Origin: Acheta domesticus
Lineage: Eukaryota > Arthropoda > Insecta > Orthoptera > Gryllidae
Length of the DNA stretch: 64,000 nucleotides
Direction: 5' to 3'
Assembly (NCBI GenBank): GCA_031308135.1
Contig: JAHLJT010000631.1
Location: forward strand, 266,586,948-266,650,947
Shown here: positions 32,681-43,937 of the stretch, piece after piece
Layout of the letters: the number at the start of each line of letters is the position of its first letter
Position numbering within the stretch: position 1 is the first letter of the stretch
Translations under genes and position numbers: made by a program
Notes under the pieces: generated by a model
The model's database searches: none
What the model saw: only the letters and a program-made list of their open reading frames with translations
What the model was told of the DNA's origin: nothing

Positions 32681-33540
32681 ACGATTTATATTTTTACGCT
32701 TTATATTTCGATACGGTTATCACATTCACCCTTCTGTCAATTGTACACTGGTTTTTGTGTCTTGAATGCTTGCGTGAAGATCAGAAAAGCTTAGTATCTC
32801 ATCTTGATCGTGTTTTTTATACCTTACATCAAAAGAAAGATTCATAGATTTACCAAGAATATCGTCCGTCATCCCTTCGCTGTAGTTGCTGCTATTTCGT
32901 TTTGTTTTCACTTTAGAATAATGTTATGACGGGGAGCAACGAAGAGAGAAAAGAAGATGTGCTTTGTGTCCAAACAGGCAAACCACGTTCACGCAGCATT
33001 GTTGTAATATTTGCTCCAACCACTCTGAAAAGAACCCACAAGAAATACATTTTGTTTGCATTTCTTGAGTGTATTTCTGAGGAAACTGATTTTAGTTCGC
33101 AAATGCCCCCTGTATGTTTCAATGTGGTAAAAGTATATTGTTTATTGCATTAATTGTATTCTATGATTTACCTTTGTTAAATAAATTTGCTTTAAATAAT
33201 ATTTCACTTCACGACTGTGATTTTGATTCGAGTGCTTATTACAAGCAAAGATTATGAGCCTGCATGTCATCTTTATGCATTATTTCATTTACACAAGTTA
33301 TAGAAATCAATAACAAACGTCGAGGAATATTAATGCAAATACGTATTTGATTCATAATAAAACAATCAATACAACACAAATAGTTGTTAGATAAACTCTA
33401 ACATGCGAGTAATCGCGTAAGAAAAATATGCGCGAGTAACGGCGGGTTAAAGAAAACGTTTTGAGCCGTTTAAAAAATATTTCTCCTTTTTCGTACTCGT
33501 ACTTCGTACACACGGAATAATATACGTAGTATTGAAAAAG
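32681..33540. other. AT-rich intergenic DNA, nothing recognised
   Basis: Chance frames only. 32926-33153 is open for 75 codons but lacks a start context and a domain. Confidence 0.35.
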
Positions 33541-33542
33541 AT

Positions 33543-34560
33543 ATACAGGGTGGACCATTTTAATCTATCGGAGCAAATATCTCGAAAACTACACATCGGA
33601 TCAAAAAAGAATGGGTAACAAACGAAAGTTGTTTGTCTCGGTAAGGGACACACAATGATACCATACTCCACCTCTTTCACCTTTTGGTAGAGATAGTGCT
33701 AAGTATATTCCATAATACGAAATATAACATAAGTGGCATTTTCATCTATTCTTTTGTTTTTTTAAGAATTAAAAAATGATTTTTTTACCTATATCTCACG
33801 TTGTTAATATTTACTTTAGTGCTATTTTGTTCACATTATTGAATATATGACTATATGTGTTTCAAATGTCTTTTTTTGCCCTAATAGTAGGATTGTAATA
33901 TGTCTTTAAAATAATTACAAAAGCGTGCATAGCCCTAAATGAAAATTTTCATTGAAAAATTCGTCGCCGTTTTCAGAAAAGTTCGTTTGAGTGTTTCTAA
34001 ACATGCGCAATTTTGATCTATTTCAGAGAAAAAAATTGGGTTTTGGAGAAACTTAATAAGAAAACATTCGAAGCACAAAAAATTATGTATCCTCATTTAA
34101 GGATCAAATTTTGGAGAACAGATTTTATTCAAAGGAAAAATCTGTCTTGAGTATCGCAGTTGGATGATAAGTGTAAGAAATTATGAACTTTTGCAAGTTT
34201 CGAAAATCTAGGTATTTCAATAAAACGGAGACCAACGCCATTTATGAAACGTCCTTTACTATATCTAAGGACAAAATTGAATCAAAAATTTAAAGATTTT
34301 TGGAGAATATTTGGAAAGGTCATTGACGCGTAATGAAATGTACCATTAAACGTAAATTATCGGTTTTAAATTCAAGGTAACGCGACACCATCCAGATAGA
34401 TCAGAAAATATCAATTTTGGTTTACACAATTTAGCGTTGTTCACGGACATACGTTTTGCCGCAAAACAATTTTTCAATGACAATATCAATATACAATAAT
34501 CAATATAAAAATATCAATGACACACAAAACGTGGATTCTCACGTCACAATGCGTTAGAGG
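33543..34560. repeat. Composite: CAGGGTGG terminus plus hairpin-family pieces
   Basis: TATACAGGGTGGACCATTTT at 33542 is the inverse of the CACCCTGTAT-type terminus at 43930 and is common at DNA transposon ends. 33680-33860 is a minus-orientation hairpin-family piece (TTTTGGTAGAGATAGTGC). From 33930 to 34540 a plus-orientation copy follows, with GAAAAATTCGTCGCCGTTTT, TTTAGCGTTGTTCACGGACA and CACACAAAACGTGGATTC. Confidence 0.5.
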
Positions 34561-34885
34561 AAATAATTTTCTACTTTAATGCTTTGTTTCATAAGGTACA
34601 TATCTTTCTAGTTTTATTGACTGGGTACACTTTGGACCCAATATTGTGTTTGAAAATGTTTAGCTACTCTTTAATATTTTATTGATATAGTATTATGATT
34701 TTATGGATTGAGGATATAAAGTAATTGTTCCAATTTTCGTAATGAAGATAATTTGTATTTTTGTAAGAAAAGTATACAAATATTCAATATTTTTCATTTA
34801 TTATTTTTAAATGCAAATTTTACTTGACACTAATAGTCCCTTCAGACCCGAATCTTTAATGGGAGAGGGACAATTCAACTATTTT
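34561..34885. other. AT-rich spacer, nothing recognised
   Basis: Short AT-rich interval between two hairpin-family copies. Confidence 0.35.
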
Positions 34886-35345
34886 ACTTTCTCGCACTTA
34901 AGAAGGAACTTGCTAAGAAGAGAAAGTAATGTAATACTGCGCAAAAAGCGGCAAATTTTCGCCAGACAGGCTCTTATTACACAGCCATGGCACCGCGAAA
35001 GTGGATAAATAGTAATGCTAAATGTAAAACGAAACATCCTCTAATACGTTGTGCAGCCAGAATCCATGTTTTGTGGCTTTTTGATAACGAAAAATCGATT
35101 GACCCCTAAACGTTTGTCCATCCGTCCGTCTGGCCATGGGCAATGCTAGCGGTTAAATTGTTCAACCGATTTTCTCCAAAATTGATATTCCTCAATTGAT
35201 CTCGCTGATTTTGGGGCCCCTTGAATTTGAATTTTTAATTTGGGCGGTACTTTACATGATATTTGGAGGGTAATTTACATGGTCTTCATAATTGTTGACG
35301 CCGAAACAATTTTGAATTTTATGCTGCTAGAAGTTTTTCCTTAGT
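34886..35345 (-). repeat. Hairpin-ended repeat family, minus copy, TTTCTC subtype
   Basis: Starts ACTTTCTCGCACTTAAGAAG then AAGAAGAGAAAGTAATG, the second hairpin variant. It continues AGCGGCAAATTTTCGCCAGA, AAAGTGGATAAA, CATCCTCTAATACGTTG, TTTGTCCATCCGTCCG and AATTGTTCAACCGATTTTCT. The copy breaks off near 35345, about one third of full length. Confidence 0.75.
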
Positions 35346-36065
35346 GAAATGTGTACATCATAAACAGATCTTTAAATAAGATGATGATGAATTTTACGAA
35401 AATGTGGATATTTTTGTATGAGTAATTTAGTGACAGAAATAGTCGACCACTCCCATTTTACTGCGTTTTTTGAACGTAAAATGAATAAGACTGTTAAGCA
35501 TCGTAAGATAGAATTAGAATTTGAATAAAATTTGTATATTATTTCGTATTTCTTTGTTCCTTTCATCTGCAAGCTTTTGTCATAACTTTTAAAATTAATC
35601 TTTTGTATAAAATTAGTTAAAACCTATTTGAAATTGCATCCTTTAATTAAGTTAAATGTGAGAAGGAATAGATTATTACGTTTTGCTTAATAAGATGTGG
35701 AAGAAAAAGTAATGCATAAAAAAACAGAGTAATTTTAATACATTTAAAATTTTATATTTAATTATTATATTTTTCTATTCCTTACTAGCGATATAAAAAT
35801 GCTACTTGAAAAAATCTATCCCATAAATTAGCGGTCATTGTTGCTTGTAACCCATTGTTGTAACGCCGCACTGATAACAGGTTGTAATGACTGCTGCTTT
35901 TCGTTTGCATTAATGTAAACTAATAGTTTTGTAACATACGCATAGTAACATACGCATCGTGCATTGTTTGTATTCGCGTAATTTTGCATGATTTGAGTAA
36001 ATTCCCGTACTTTTCGCGCAACCTAGCTTGAAAATACGGGCGAGAAAGTATGTGGTTTATCAACA
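35346..36065. other. AT-rich intergenic DNA, nothing recognised
   Basis: No frames or element ends that I can support. ACATACGCATAGTAACATACGC at about 35934-35956 is a short tandem duplication. Confidence 0.35.
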
Positions 36066-36069
36066 CTGG

Positions 36070-37043
36070 TCCGGGAGTGGGGTCTGTGGGACCCCCACGA
36101 TACTTTCTTCCCGCTTTTTGTATTTCCCATGTTGGCTACCCTGTTCATTGCTTGAGTACCTTTCTGTTTTTGTATCATGATATTTAGTGTGCTCTGAGTT
36201 TGCCAGTTTAGTGAGTTTTATCCGTGTAGCAAGCTGTTGTTTTGTTTGGGGTGCTCAGGGACCCCCGCGTTACCTTCTATGTTAGCAAAGATGTCTTCAG
36301 TCTCGTACATTCTATTCGTTTAGCAACGTATTGCATGCTCTATTTTTACTTTAAGATTCCCGTGCAAAGTTAATTCTGAAGTACTACAAATATTTTAGGT
36401 CACTTTATATGTTAAGAAAGGAGTGGAAGAATACTCCAACTTTTGCTGAATGCGGGAAAAGAATATCGTTACTCACCGCCTTGGAAAAAGCAGTCTGCAC
36501 AGAATTCCAAAAGACCAAGATAATGTTTTCTTTGTTTATTGATTTGGATATGATTGAGAGAATTACAGAATCCACCAATATCAAAATTGAAAGACGATCT
36601 GCGCATGTGTTATAAGCCTGACAAAGGGGAAATGAAGGCAGTAATTGTGCTATGTATTTTGGCTCGATCTGTGAAATCAAGGCATCAAAATCTTGCTGAA
36701 TTGTGAAATGTGAATAATATGGATATTGCAATTTTTCATTGTACTTTGAATTTGAAAAGATTTCAATTTTTGCTACGAAACATGGGCTTGGATGTGACAT
36801 CACGCGCAGACCGGTAGAAAAATTTACTCCAGATCTTTTCCTGATGAATTTTCAGAATTGTTTGGCAAATAATTCTTACTAAATTGTTTAATTACACGCA
36901 AATAATTGTTAATAATAGAATAAGAATATATTAATTTATTTTTTAATAATTTAGCATACGTCATGAAAAGAGTGTGGGGGTCTGGAGACACCCCACGTTA
37001 CCACCTGTGTTTCAAAAAGTCACGTTGCCACTGCAAGGTTAAC
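36070..37043 (+). mobile_element. piggyBac-like element relic
   Basis: A transposase fragment (36409-36812) lies between two similar inverted words: GTGGGGTCTGTGGGACCCCC AC at about 36076-36098 and GTGGGGGTCTGGAGACACCC CAC at about 36974-36997. GGGACCCC-type hairpins of this sort are common near piggyBac-like termini. TTAA, the piggyBac target, occurs at 37039 just after the right-hand block. A matching left TTAA is not certain, so the exact ends are open. Confidence 0.55.
36409..36812 (+). pseudogene. piggyBac transposase fragment, frameshifted
   Basis: The first frame (36409-36615) ends with SLFIDLDMIERITESTN, which fits the LFxxxMIxxIxxxTN segment at the start of the piggyBac transposase domain. 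Homology then continues one frame over from about 36611: YKPDKGEMKAVIVLCILA, then LAELWNVNNMDIAIFHC, then NLKRFQFLLRNMGLD, matching the E-L-K-A-x-I-G-L, L-W and F-x-x-x-M-S-x-x-R-F-x-x-L-L segments. A stop follows at about 36810. All three catalytic Asp regions are missing, so the fragment is inactive. Confidence 0.72.
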
Positions 37044-37044
37044 T

Positions 37045-38508
37045 AATGGTGCAAGAGAATGGCACAGACTTTCCCGTATTAGTTTTCTGTTTCCTTTGGT
37101 TTTGGCTAGGAATTCGGACTTGCTCTACTCTTCACAGCTGCCATCTATTGACGCACAAACTACATTTTTTTGACATTTTATTAATTTTTCGGTTTCCTAA
37201 TAGTAGAACTAAAGTATTATTTTAAGAATATTAAAAAACAGTTAAACCTTGCCCTAAATGGCAATTTTCGTTGAAAAATTTGGAGCCTGTTTCAAATTCT
37301 TTTTCACAGAAAATTATTGAGTTTTCGAAAAACGTCATTTGAAGTCATTTGAAGAACTTACACTCACAAATTCAATAGTGTTTACAAATTGCTGGAAATG
37401 TTCATTTTAACCGTATGAGAGAACATCCAAAAAAATTAAATTTGTGTAACTTTTGAAAAAACAAAAAATATCCCAAAATGAACTTTACCCCATATTAAAG
37501 AGTGCAATTAGCATTATCCATTTGAAACGTTTGGACGTAAAAAATTGAAGCCATTTTTGAGAAAATAGCGTTTGAGCGTTGTTGAAAATACGGAATTTTG
37601 AGCTGGTATTCACAGAAAATCAATCAATTTTCGAAAAAATTTATGTGACATTATTTAAAGCACATGCACTCATTAATATAATAACGTGAACAAATAGCCA
37701 CTAATGTAAATATTAACGACGTGAGAGACAAGTCAAAAAAATTAAATTTTTGTAATTTTTGAAAAAAATAAAGAACAGAGCAATATGATGTTAATGCCAT
37801 CTCATAGAGTACATTAGGCACTATACCTACCATAAGTCTAAAGAAAAAATTTGGAGCCGTTTTTGAGAAAATCTGCTTTTTGTAATTTTTTAAAATTTCA
37901 AATATTGTGTGCACTATTGCGTAAAAACTAGTTAAATTTTCAAAAAAATGTACATTACCTTCATGAAAACTTACTTTGACTACAAATTTTATTTGAAGGA
38001 AAAATCTCTATCTTCAATTTTGTAGTTCTGTGAAGACGCCGAAAAAACTTCAAACTTTTGAAATTTTCAAAACTTCAGTGTTAATCGTGAAAATGGGACC
38101 TATGCCACCTTGATATGTGTATTTTACACTATTTTTACAAGAAATTTAAAGAAAAAAATTTGGAACCATTTTTGAGAAGATTTTGAAAATGACCGGGGGC
38201 TTCATGTAAAGTACCTCCAAATTTTGGAGATAGTTTTTCAAAATCGCTGCGCATCGATTGGACGCAAATTAACAGAGGAATATTTTGGAAGAAATCGCTC
38301 GTATGGTTTAAGCTCCAGTGTTGTTCACAGACGGACGGACGGACGGACAGACGGACGTTTTGAAAAAAATACTTTGTCGGTTTCAGGGGACCCCAAAACG
38401 TGTATTTCCGTTAAAATTTCGAAATCGATTTTCCGCAGCATTACATAACTTTCTCCATACTATGTATATTACTCCGTATATACGTACGTATACGGAAAAG
38501 TAAAAATG
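37045..38508 (+). repeat. Hairpin-ended repeat family, full-length plus copy
   Basis: Left end ACTAATGGTGCAAGAGAATG then GCACAGACTTTCCCGTATTA. Four diverged internal modules carry the word GGAGCC(G)TTTTTGAGAAAA or a variant at about 37281, 37546, 37852 and 38161 (spacing 265, 306, 309). Then come GTTGTTCACAGACGGACGG with expanded ACGG units, CAGGGGACCCCAAAACGTG and the terminal hairpin ACTTTCTCCATACTATGTAT...GTATACGGAAAAGT followed by AAAAAT. No open frame over 90 codons. It is about 1.46 kb long and serves as the reference copy here. Confidence 0.85.
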
Positions 38509-38740
38509 AACAACAAAATATTTATAGTTACGATGTTAAAATAGGGTCCAATGTGTTCTGCTAAGTACTACCGGTAAGCCTACATGTTTTCTATTTGCGT
38601 GAAGCTACATTTTGAAGTATTAAATACATTAAATAAGTAAAAAAGCGCTAAGTGTTATCTAACTGCTAATTAATACATGAATTGCCAGAAATATATTTTA
38701 CAAACATCAATAATTTATAAAATACATTGTTTGGGTGCAT
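38509..38740. other. AT-rich spacer
   Basis: Nothing recognised. Confidence 0.3.
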
Positions 38741-38744
38741 ATTG

Positions 38745-38906
38745 AATCCATTCAGTAAACGTAGGGTTAACGAACAAGAATTGACTTTTTCGGAATCTGG
38801 GATCTTTAATACGAATTGCTTTTGGCGAAACATTTTCTTTTTAATTGCAACTTTATGTAACTCTCTCCATACCAAGTATACAGTACGCGAGTAAGTAAAA
38901 AAACGC
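38745..38906 (+). repeat. Terminal fragment of the hairpin-ended repeat family
   Basis: GACTTTTTCGGAATCTGGGA followed by a decayed end, ACTCTCTCCATACCAAGTAT...CGCGAGTAAGTAAAAAAA, corresponds to the last 150 bases of a full copy. Confidence 0.55.
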
Positions 38907-39096
38907 ATATGAGTCACGATTCATCATCATCGGGAGCACTAACACAACTTGGACTATATGTTCTGAGAGACCCCTCAGGAAATATAATCGGCACTCATTT
39001 GGTGAACCTAAAATTTGCCACTTCCTGTGAACTGTGATAACCACTGAGCTTAAAAGTGACGAGACAGCTTAATGACAACGCGAGTTCAGTTAAAGA

Positions 39097-39135
39097 TATA
39101 AAAAGAGAGGGTGACAGAGACCTCATTGTACCAGT
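39097..39135 (+). promoter_or_regulatory. Core promoter of a sugar porter gene
   Basis: TATAAAA at 39097-39103 is followed 28 to 36 bases later by initiator-like words CTCATTG (39122-39128) and ACCAGTT (39130-39136). About 180 bases of leader then run to the ATG at 39310. The spacing matches an arthropod TATA plus initiator core promoter. Confidence 0.5.
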
Positions 39136-39216
39136 TAAGTGTTAACATCCTGCCACGAAGATCGCGCTCAGTCTGCTGCAGACGCTAAAGGAGACAAGTT
39201 GCTGTGCATCACAAAG

Positions 39217-39325
39217 ATGTTCTAGTCACAGGAGGCTTTGTTCACGTTCGTAAGATCTCCAATTAACAAAAGTAGAGAGAAAGTAAATGTATATTTTCTG
39301 GTTTTCGCCATGTCAGAAGGATTGA
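39217..39325 (+). promoter_or_regulatory. Two upstream ORFs in the leader
   Basis: A minimal ATG-TTC-TAG occurs at 39217-39225. A second upstream frame starts at the ATG at 39287, overlaps the main ATG in another frame and stops at TGA 39323-39325. If the promoter call is right, both lie in the 5' leader and could damp translation. Confidence 0.4.
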
Positions 39326-39508
39326 CGACGCCTACTGAGGCCCCGCGTATGGGGCACAAATCTGTGCAAACTGCCCTTTCTGAGTCAATAGTTGGCGCCC
39401 ACTCTGGGGAACATTCCGAAGACCTACCCACGGAGACATTCTGTATTGACTCACAACCCACAGGAAGAAGGAACCCTGGTTTGCGGCAATGGATAGCTGC
39501 TATCATAG
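39310..39508 (+). CDS. Sugar porter first coding exon (N-terminal 66 residues)
   Basis: The ATG in context TTTTCGCCATGT opens 66 codons plus one base, then a GC-type donor: ATCATAG, GCAAGT. The peptide is hydrophilic (MSEGLTTPTEAPRMGHKSVQ at its start) and ends RRNPGLRQWIAAII, which resembles the RQxLAA entry to TM1 of insect Tret1-like sugar porters. The phase (1) fits the acceptor of all three large exons here (each starts TT-AAT). Joined to any of them it gives QWIAAIIVN as the start of a full TM1. The nearest downstream large exon is 58756-60029, so the intron would be about 19.2 kb. The alternative is that it serves a gene I did not see. No equivalent exon found for copies 1 and 2. Confidence 0.55.
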
Positions 39509-40848
39509 GCAAGTGTATATCTTTCAATTTCCGTAGTTTCCACAAAGATTTAAAGACAATCATAATAAGGATGTTGTATTATGTATTACCTCTGTGCAGG
39601 AATCCTCAAGCATACCTTACATTTATGAGATCAATGAATTACAATTTTAAACGTAACGAAAACAAGGCATTTTAAAACAAAATGGAATGAAAAGTAACAC
39701 AAGAGATAAAATTGTAAAATTTTCTTTTAGGTGGTTTAACTACTCTGAGATCCCGAATGAGTCCAGGAAAGATTTGGTATAGTCGAATCTTTTATCGATG
39801 CCGCCGTATGTTGGCCTGAATTTTGAACATTGTAAAACACTCAAAAGCTTAGAAAAGCGTGGTACAAGTATATTGTCTTTCGTAGCTTTACATTTGGGCT
39901 GAATTGGGTTGGTACATTTGGGATGATTAAAATCTTCTGGTGCTACAAGGTTACAGACTTTTTTTGCATTATTTGTAACATTGACGTAAAATTATAATAA
40001 CCATTGAAAATTTTGTGTTTCTACTACGACAGCCATAATGCACAAACCTCTATATATTCACAATTTGAAACGTAGCATATCCTGATCCTTTTCTAGTAGA
40101 AACTTCTACAGCGCATTTTGTAAGTAATATTGACCGCGTTGTTGCGTCAATGCCAATAAAGAACATAAAAATGGGAATAGCTCATAATAAAACGGCAGTC
40201 AATATAGTTCATTGCCATAGGAAGTTAGCAACAGAGCTTGAATCTTGCTTCAGCTGTACATAAGTTCATCTTCACTATCATTAATAAACAAATTTCTAAA
40301 AATACTCCAACCCTACTTCCTAATTTAAAGAATTTAGATATTTTTCAATTAAATTGATACTTTCCTTTTCCTTCCTTTTATATTTATATTTATAATGTAA
40401 TAATTGTTTTTTAACGAAATGCGTGTATTTTTTCAGTTTCTCAATTCCTCGCTTCCCTGATAGTTTAATTCCAAAGATATATTTAGAATATAATGGAAGA
40501 GCAAAATCCCAATTCATGTCAACATTTTCGGGCCAAAGTTAGAGTAGTTTTTTAGAAAATGTCGTTTCTCCATTTCCAAAAATAGAACACTTTCTATTTT
40601 GAAATGCATCAAACCTTTTCGTTCTACAAATACATTTTTTCTGAAATTTGTCGGAGAAAACTTAAGGAACAAACAATATCGAAAATAGAAATTGTTTATT
40701 TTGTAAAGAAGGTATAATTTTAAACAAAATGTGCACGTTCTTTATTATTCAAAAAGTATTCACTCTTGGGGCTATAATATGGCATATTCGTTAACCTAGA
40801 AGTTAGTTTCTTTAGTGTTGGCCACCAGCGGGTGCGAGAGAGATATAA
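39509..40848 (+). other. Start of the long intron, no feature recognised
   Basis: AT-rich. A plausible acceptor (TTTTCTTTTAG, 39720-39730) is followed by a short frame in the right phase that lacks TM1 features and meets a stop, so I treat it as a decoy. 40320-40517 is a chance Lys-rich frame. Confidence 0.4.
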
Positions 40849-40849
40849 A

Positions 40850-42413
40850 CTAGTGGTGCTACAGAATGGCATAGACTTTCCCGTATTGGTTTTCTATTTC
40901 CTTGGGTTTTCGCTAGCTATTCGGAATTGCCACATACTCTTTCTTGCCAGCTGCCATCTATCACCGCCAAAGCACATTTTTTGCCATTTTCTTAATTCTT
41001 CGGTTTCCTATTGGCAGAACGAAAATATTAATTTTAGAATATTAAAGAGCACAAAAACCTAGCCTTAGAGGGCAATTTTCTTTTAAAAATTATTTGCCGT
41101 TTTAAAGAACATTGCGTTTTAGCGCTATTAAAAATGCGAAATTTGAAGCTCTTTTTCTCAGAAAATTTTTGAGTTTTCAAAATACATTCCTTGAAGTTAT
41201 TTGAAGCACATCCACTCACAAATATAATAATCTTTACAAATTGCTGGTAGTGTGCGTATTAAAGATGTGAGAGATCTTTCAAAAAATTACATTTATATAA
41301 TTTTTGAAAAAGCAAAAGAAAATTAAAATAAACTTTACATCATTTTAAAAAATGTAATTAGCACCATCCGTTACAAAATTTTCAAAAAAAACTTTGTAGC
41401 CACATATGAGAAAATGGCGTTTGAGCGTTTCTGAAAATGCGGAATTTTGAGCTACTTTTCACAGAAAATGGTTGTGTTTTCGAGTAACTTTGTTTGACAT
41501 TATTTAAAGCACATGTACTTGTAAATATAATAATGTGAAAAAATCGCTGCTAATGTAAATACTAACAAATGAGAGACAAGTCAAAAAGCTACATAGAAAT
41601 ATGGTGTTTCTGTCATCTCATAAAATACATTAACCAATATGCATATGAAAAGTTTAAAGAAAAAAATTGGAGTCGTTTTTGAGAAAATCTAGTTTCTGTA
41701 TTTTTTTAAAATTGCACATATTGTACGCAATATTGGCGAAAACTACTAAAATTTTCAAAAAAATGTACATAACCTTAAAGAAAGAACTCACTATGAAGAC
41801 AAAATTTTATTTGAAGGGAAAATCTCTATTTGCAATTTTGTAGTTGAAGGAAGACGCCGGATAAAATTCAACCTTTTGCAATTTTCGAAAAATTCAGAGT
41901 TATCCGTGAAAATCGGACCTATACCAGCATAATAAGTATTTTACTCTTTACTTTTCACAAGAAATTTAAAGAAAAAATTGGAGCCGTTTTTGAGAAAATT
42001 TTGAAAATGTCCGGGGGGATTCATGTAAAGTACCCCAAATTTTACAGAATCTTTTTCAAAACTTCAAAGCTTCGACTAGAACCAGATCGACCGGGGAATA
42101 TCCATTTTGGAAGAAATCGTACATATGGTTTAGGCGCTAGCAGTGTTCACAGACGGACAGATGGACGTTTTCCTTTTAATTGGGTTTTTTAGTATCAAGG
42201 ACATACAAAACAGGGTTTTTGGCTACACCACGTGTTGGGGGATCTTTTTTCTTAATTTAGCAACTGGTAGTGTCCACTTTTCTTGTTATCACGGTCCGAT
42301 AATGATTTTTTTTTCCGCCGAAAATCCGCCGTTTTTTCGCGCAGCATTACATAACTTTCCCTATACTACGTATGTCACTCCGTGTATACGTACGTATACG
42401 GGAAAGTAAAAAT
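40850..42413 (+). repeat. Hairpin-ended repeat family, full-length plus copy
   Basis: Left end AAACTAGTGGTGCTACAGAA then TGGCATAGACTTTCCCGTAT. Modules near 41085, 41395, 41668 and 41976 carry GGAGYCGTTTTTGAGAAAA-type words. Then come GCAGTGTTCACAGACGGACA, GGTTTTTGGCTACACCACG and the terminal hairpin ACTTTCCCTATACTACGTAT...CGTATACGGGAAAGT, followed by AAAAAT. The best-preserved copy, about 1.56 kb. Non-coding. Confidence 0.87.
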
Positions 42414-42688
42414 AGTAGAGATGCAAAACAGCTAATTAAGGGGAAGGGATAGGGGAAGTAAAAACAAATATAATTTAAGTTCAAAGTATATTAAGAAACA
42501 ATAGAGTAATAGCATGTAAGAAGGCGAGAAGATTCAATATTATGTTTTAAAAGATATATTAAACTTGTGTTCGTCATTTGTTTAAATTTTTTTTAAAAAC
42601 AATTTTTATTATACATTGTCGTATATACTGGTCAATATATTTGTTTCAAACATTGATATTTCTGTATGTGTCACGTTTATATCAATTT
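42414..42688. other. AT-rich spacer between two hairpin-family copies
   Basis: Nothing recognised. Confidence 0.3.
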
Positions 42689-42689
42689 A

Positions 42690-43680
42690 TAACTAGTGGT
42701 GCTGCAGAATGGCATAGACATTCCCTAATTAATTTCTATTTCCTTTCGTCTCGGCCAGCTATTAAGACTTGCCGTATACTATTGCCATCTAATATTAGAG
42801 AAGAAGAACAGTGAAACCTCCTCCCAAATGACAAATTTCATTGAAAAATTTGGAGCCGATTTTAAGAGCGTGCGGTTTAAGCGTTACTGTAAATGCGAAA
42901 TTTTAACCTCTTTTTCACAGGAATTTTCGTTTTCGGCGAACAGGCGTTTTCGAAAAACGTTAATTAAAATCATTTAAAGCACTTTAACTCACAAATCCAA
43001 CAGTGTTCACAAATAGTCAGATACATGCATATTAATGACATGAAAGATAATTCAAGAAATTTTAATTTGTGTAATTTTTGAAAAAAGAAAAGATACCCCA
43101 AAATGAATTTTACATCATATTAAAGACTGCAAATAGCACTTCACGTTCGAAAAGAAAAAAATTGTAGCCATTTTTGAGAAAATGAAGTTTGAGCGTTTCT
43201 AAAACTGCGGAATTTTGAGCTAGTATTCACAGAAAACGGTTGCGTTTTCGAGAAATACATCCGCCATTATTTTAAGCACATGCACTCATCAATATAATAA
43301 TGTGATCAAATTGCCACTAATATAAATATTAACGACGTGAGAGACAAGTCAAATTTTTGAGAAAACCAAAGGAATAGAGCAACATGACGTTTATGTGATA
43401 TCATAGAGTTCAGTAGGCACTATCCCTACCAAAAGTTTAAAGAAGAAATTTGGAGCCTCTTTTGAGAAGTTTTTATTTTTCTAATTTTTAAAAATTGCAC
43501 ATATTGCATGTAATATTGCGCAAAAACTACTAATATTTTCAAAAAATATGAATATCACCTTAATGAAAGAACTCATTTTGGAGAACAAATTTTATTTGAA
43601 GGAAAAATCTCTACCTTCAATTTTGTAGTTGGAAGAAGATGCCGAAGAAAATTCAAACATTTCAAAATATTCAAAATTGT
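42690..43680 (+). repeat. Hairpin-ended repeat family, 3'-truncated plus copy
   Basis: Left end AACTAGTGGTGCTGCAGAAT then GGCATAGACATTCCC. Modules near 42850, 43165 and 43455. The copy stops inside the fourth module after GAAGATGCCGAAGAAAATTC. There the 9590/43685 repeat takes over, so that repeat or its parent element replaced the end. Confidence 0.8.
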
Positions 43681-43684
43681 TCTC

Positions 43685-43935
43685 GATTTTCCTGCAAGCT
43701 ATGCATGATCTTGAAATTTCGTTTATTTATTGCGGCATCGTGATGCACAAAGTGTCCGCATGCCATTCTGCAGTCATTTGTCGAACCCGCTATAGTCCGC
43801 TATCGCTCTAAAGCGTCCGCCTCCTATAGTAAGCTTCATCTGCGATGATTTTCCTTATGTAAGGATACAAATCATTATAGTACGTTGCATAGTTTCGAGT
43901 TAATTTGGTTAGTCAAGTTAAATGGGCCACCCTGT
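43685..43935. repeat. Dispersed repeat shared with 9590, CACCCTGTAT terminus
   Basis: Matches 9590-9830 from CCTGCAAGCTATGCATGATC to AAATCATTATAGTACG. It continues GTTAAATGGGCCACCCTGTA at 43918-43937, a terminus typical of DNA transposon inverted repeats and the inverse of TACAGGGTGGACCATTTT at 33543. The body is probably a transposase-derived remnant without a surviving frame. Confidence 0.5.
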
Positions 43936-43937
43936 AT

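Noticed and set aside
37045..38508. CRISPR-like or regularly spaced array in the modular repeat
   Set aside because: The modules are diverged, about 300 bp long and without identical short repeats; the genome is eukaryotic.
39731..39790. Possible second exon after TTTTCTTTTAG carrying TM1
   Set aside because: The peptide lacks a hydrophobic TM1 and the frame stops. Exon 1 already joins in phase to the large exons.
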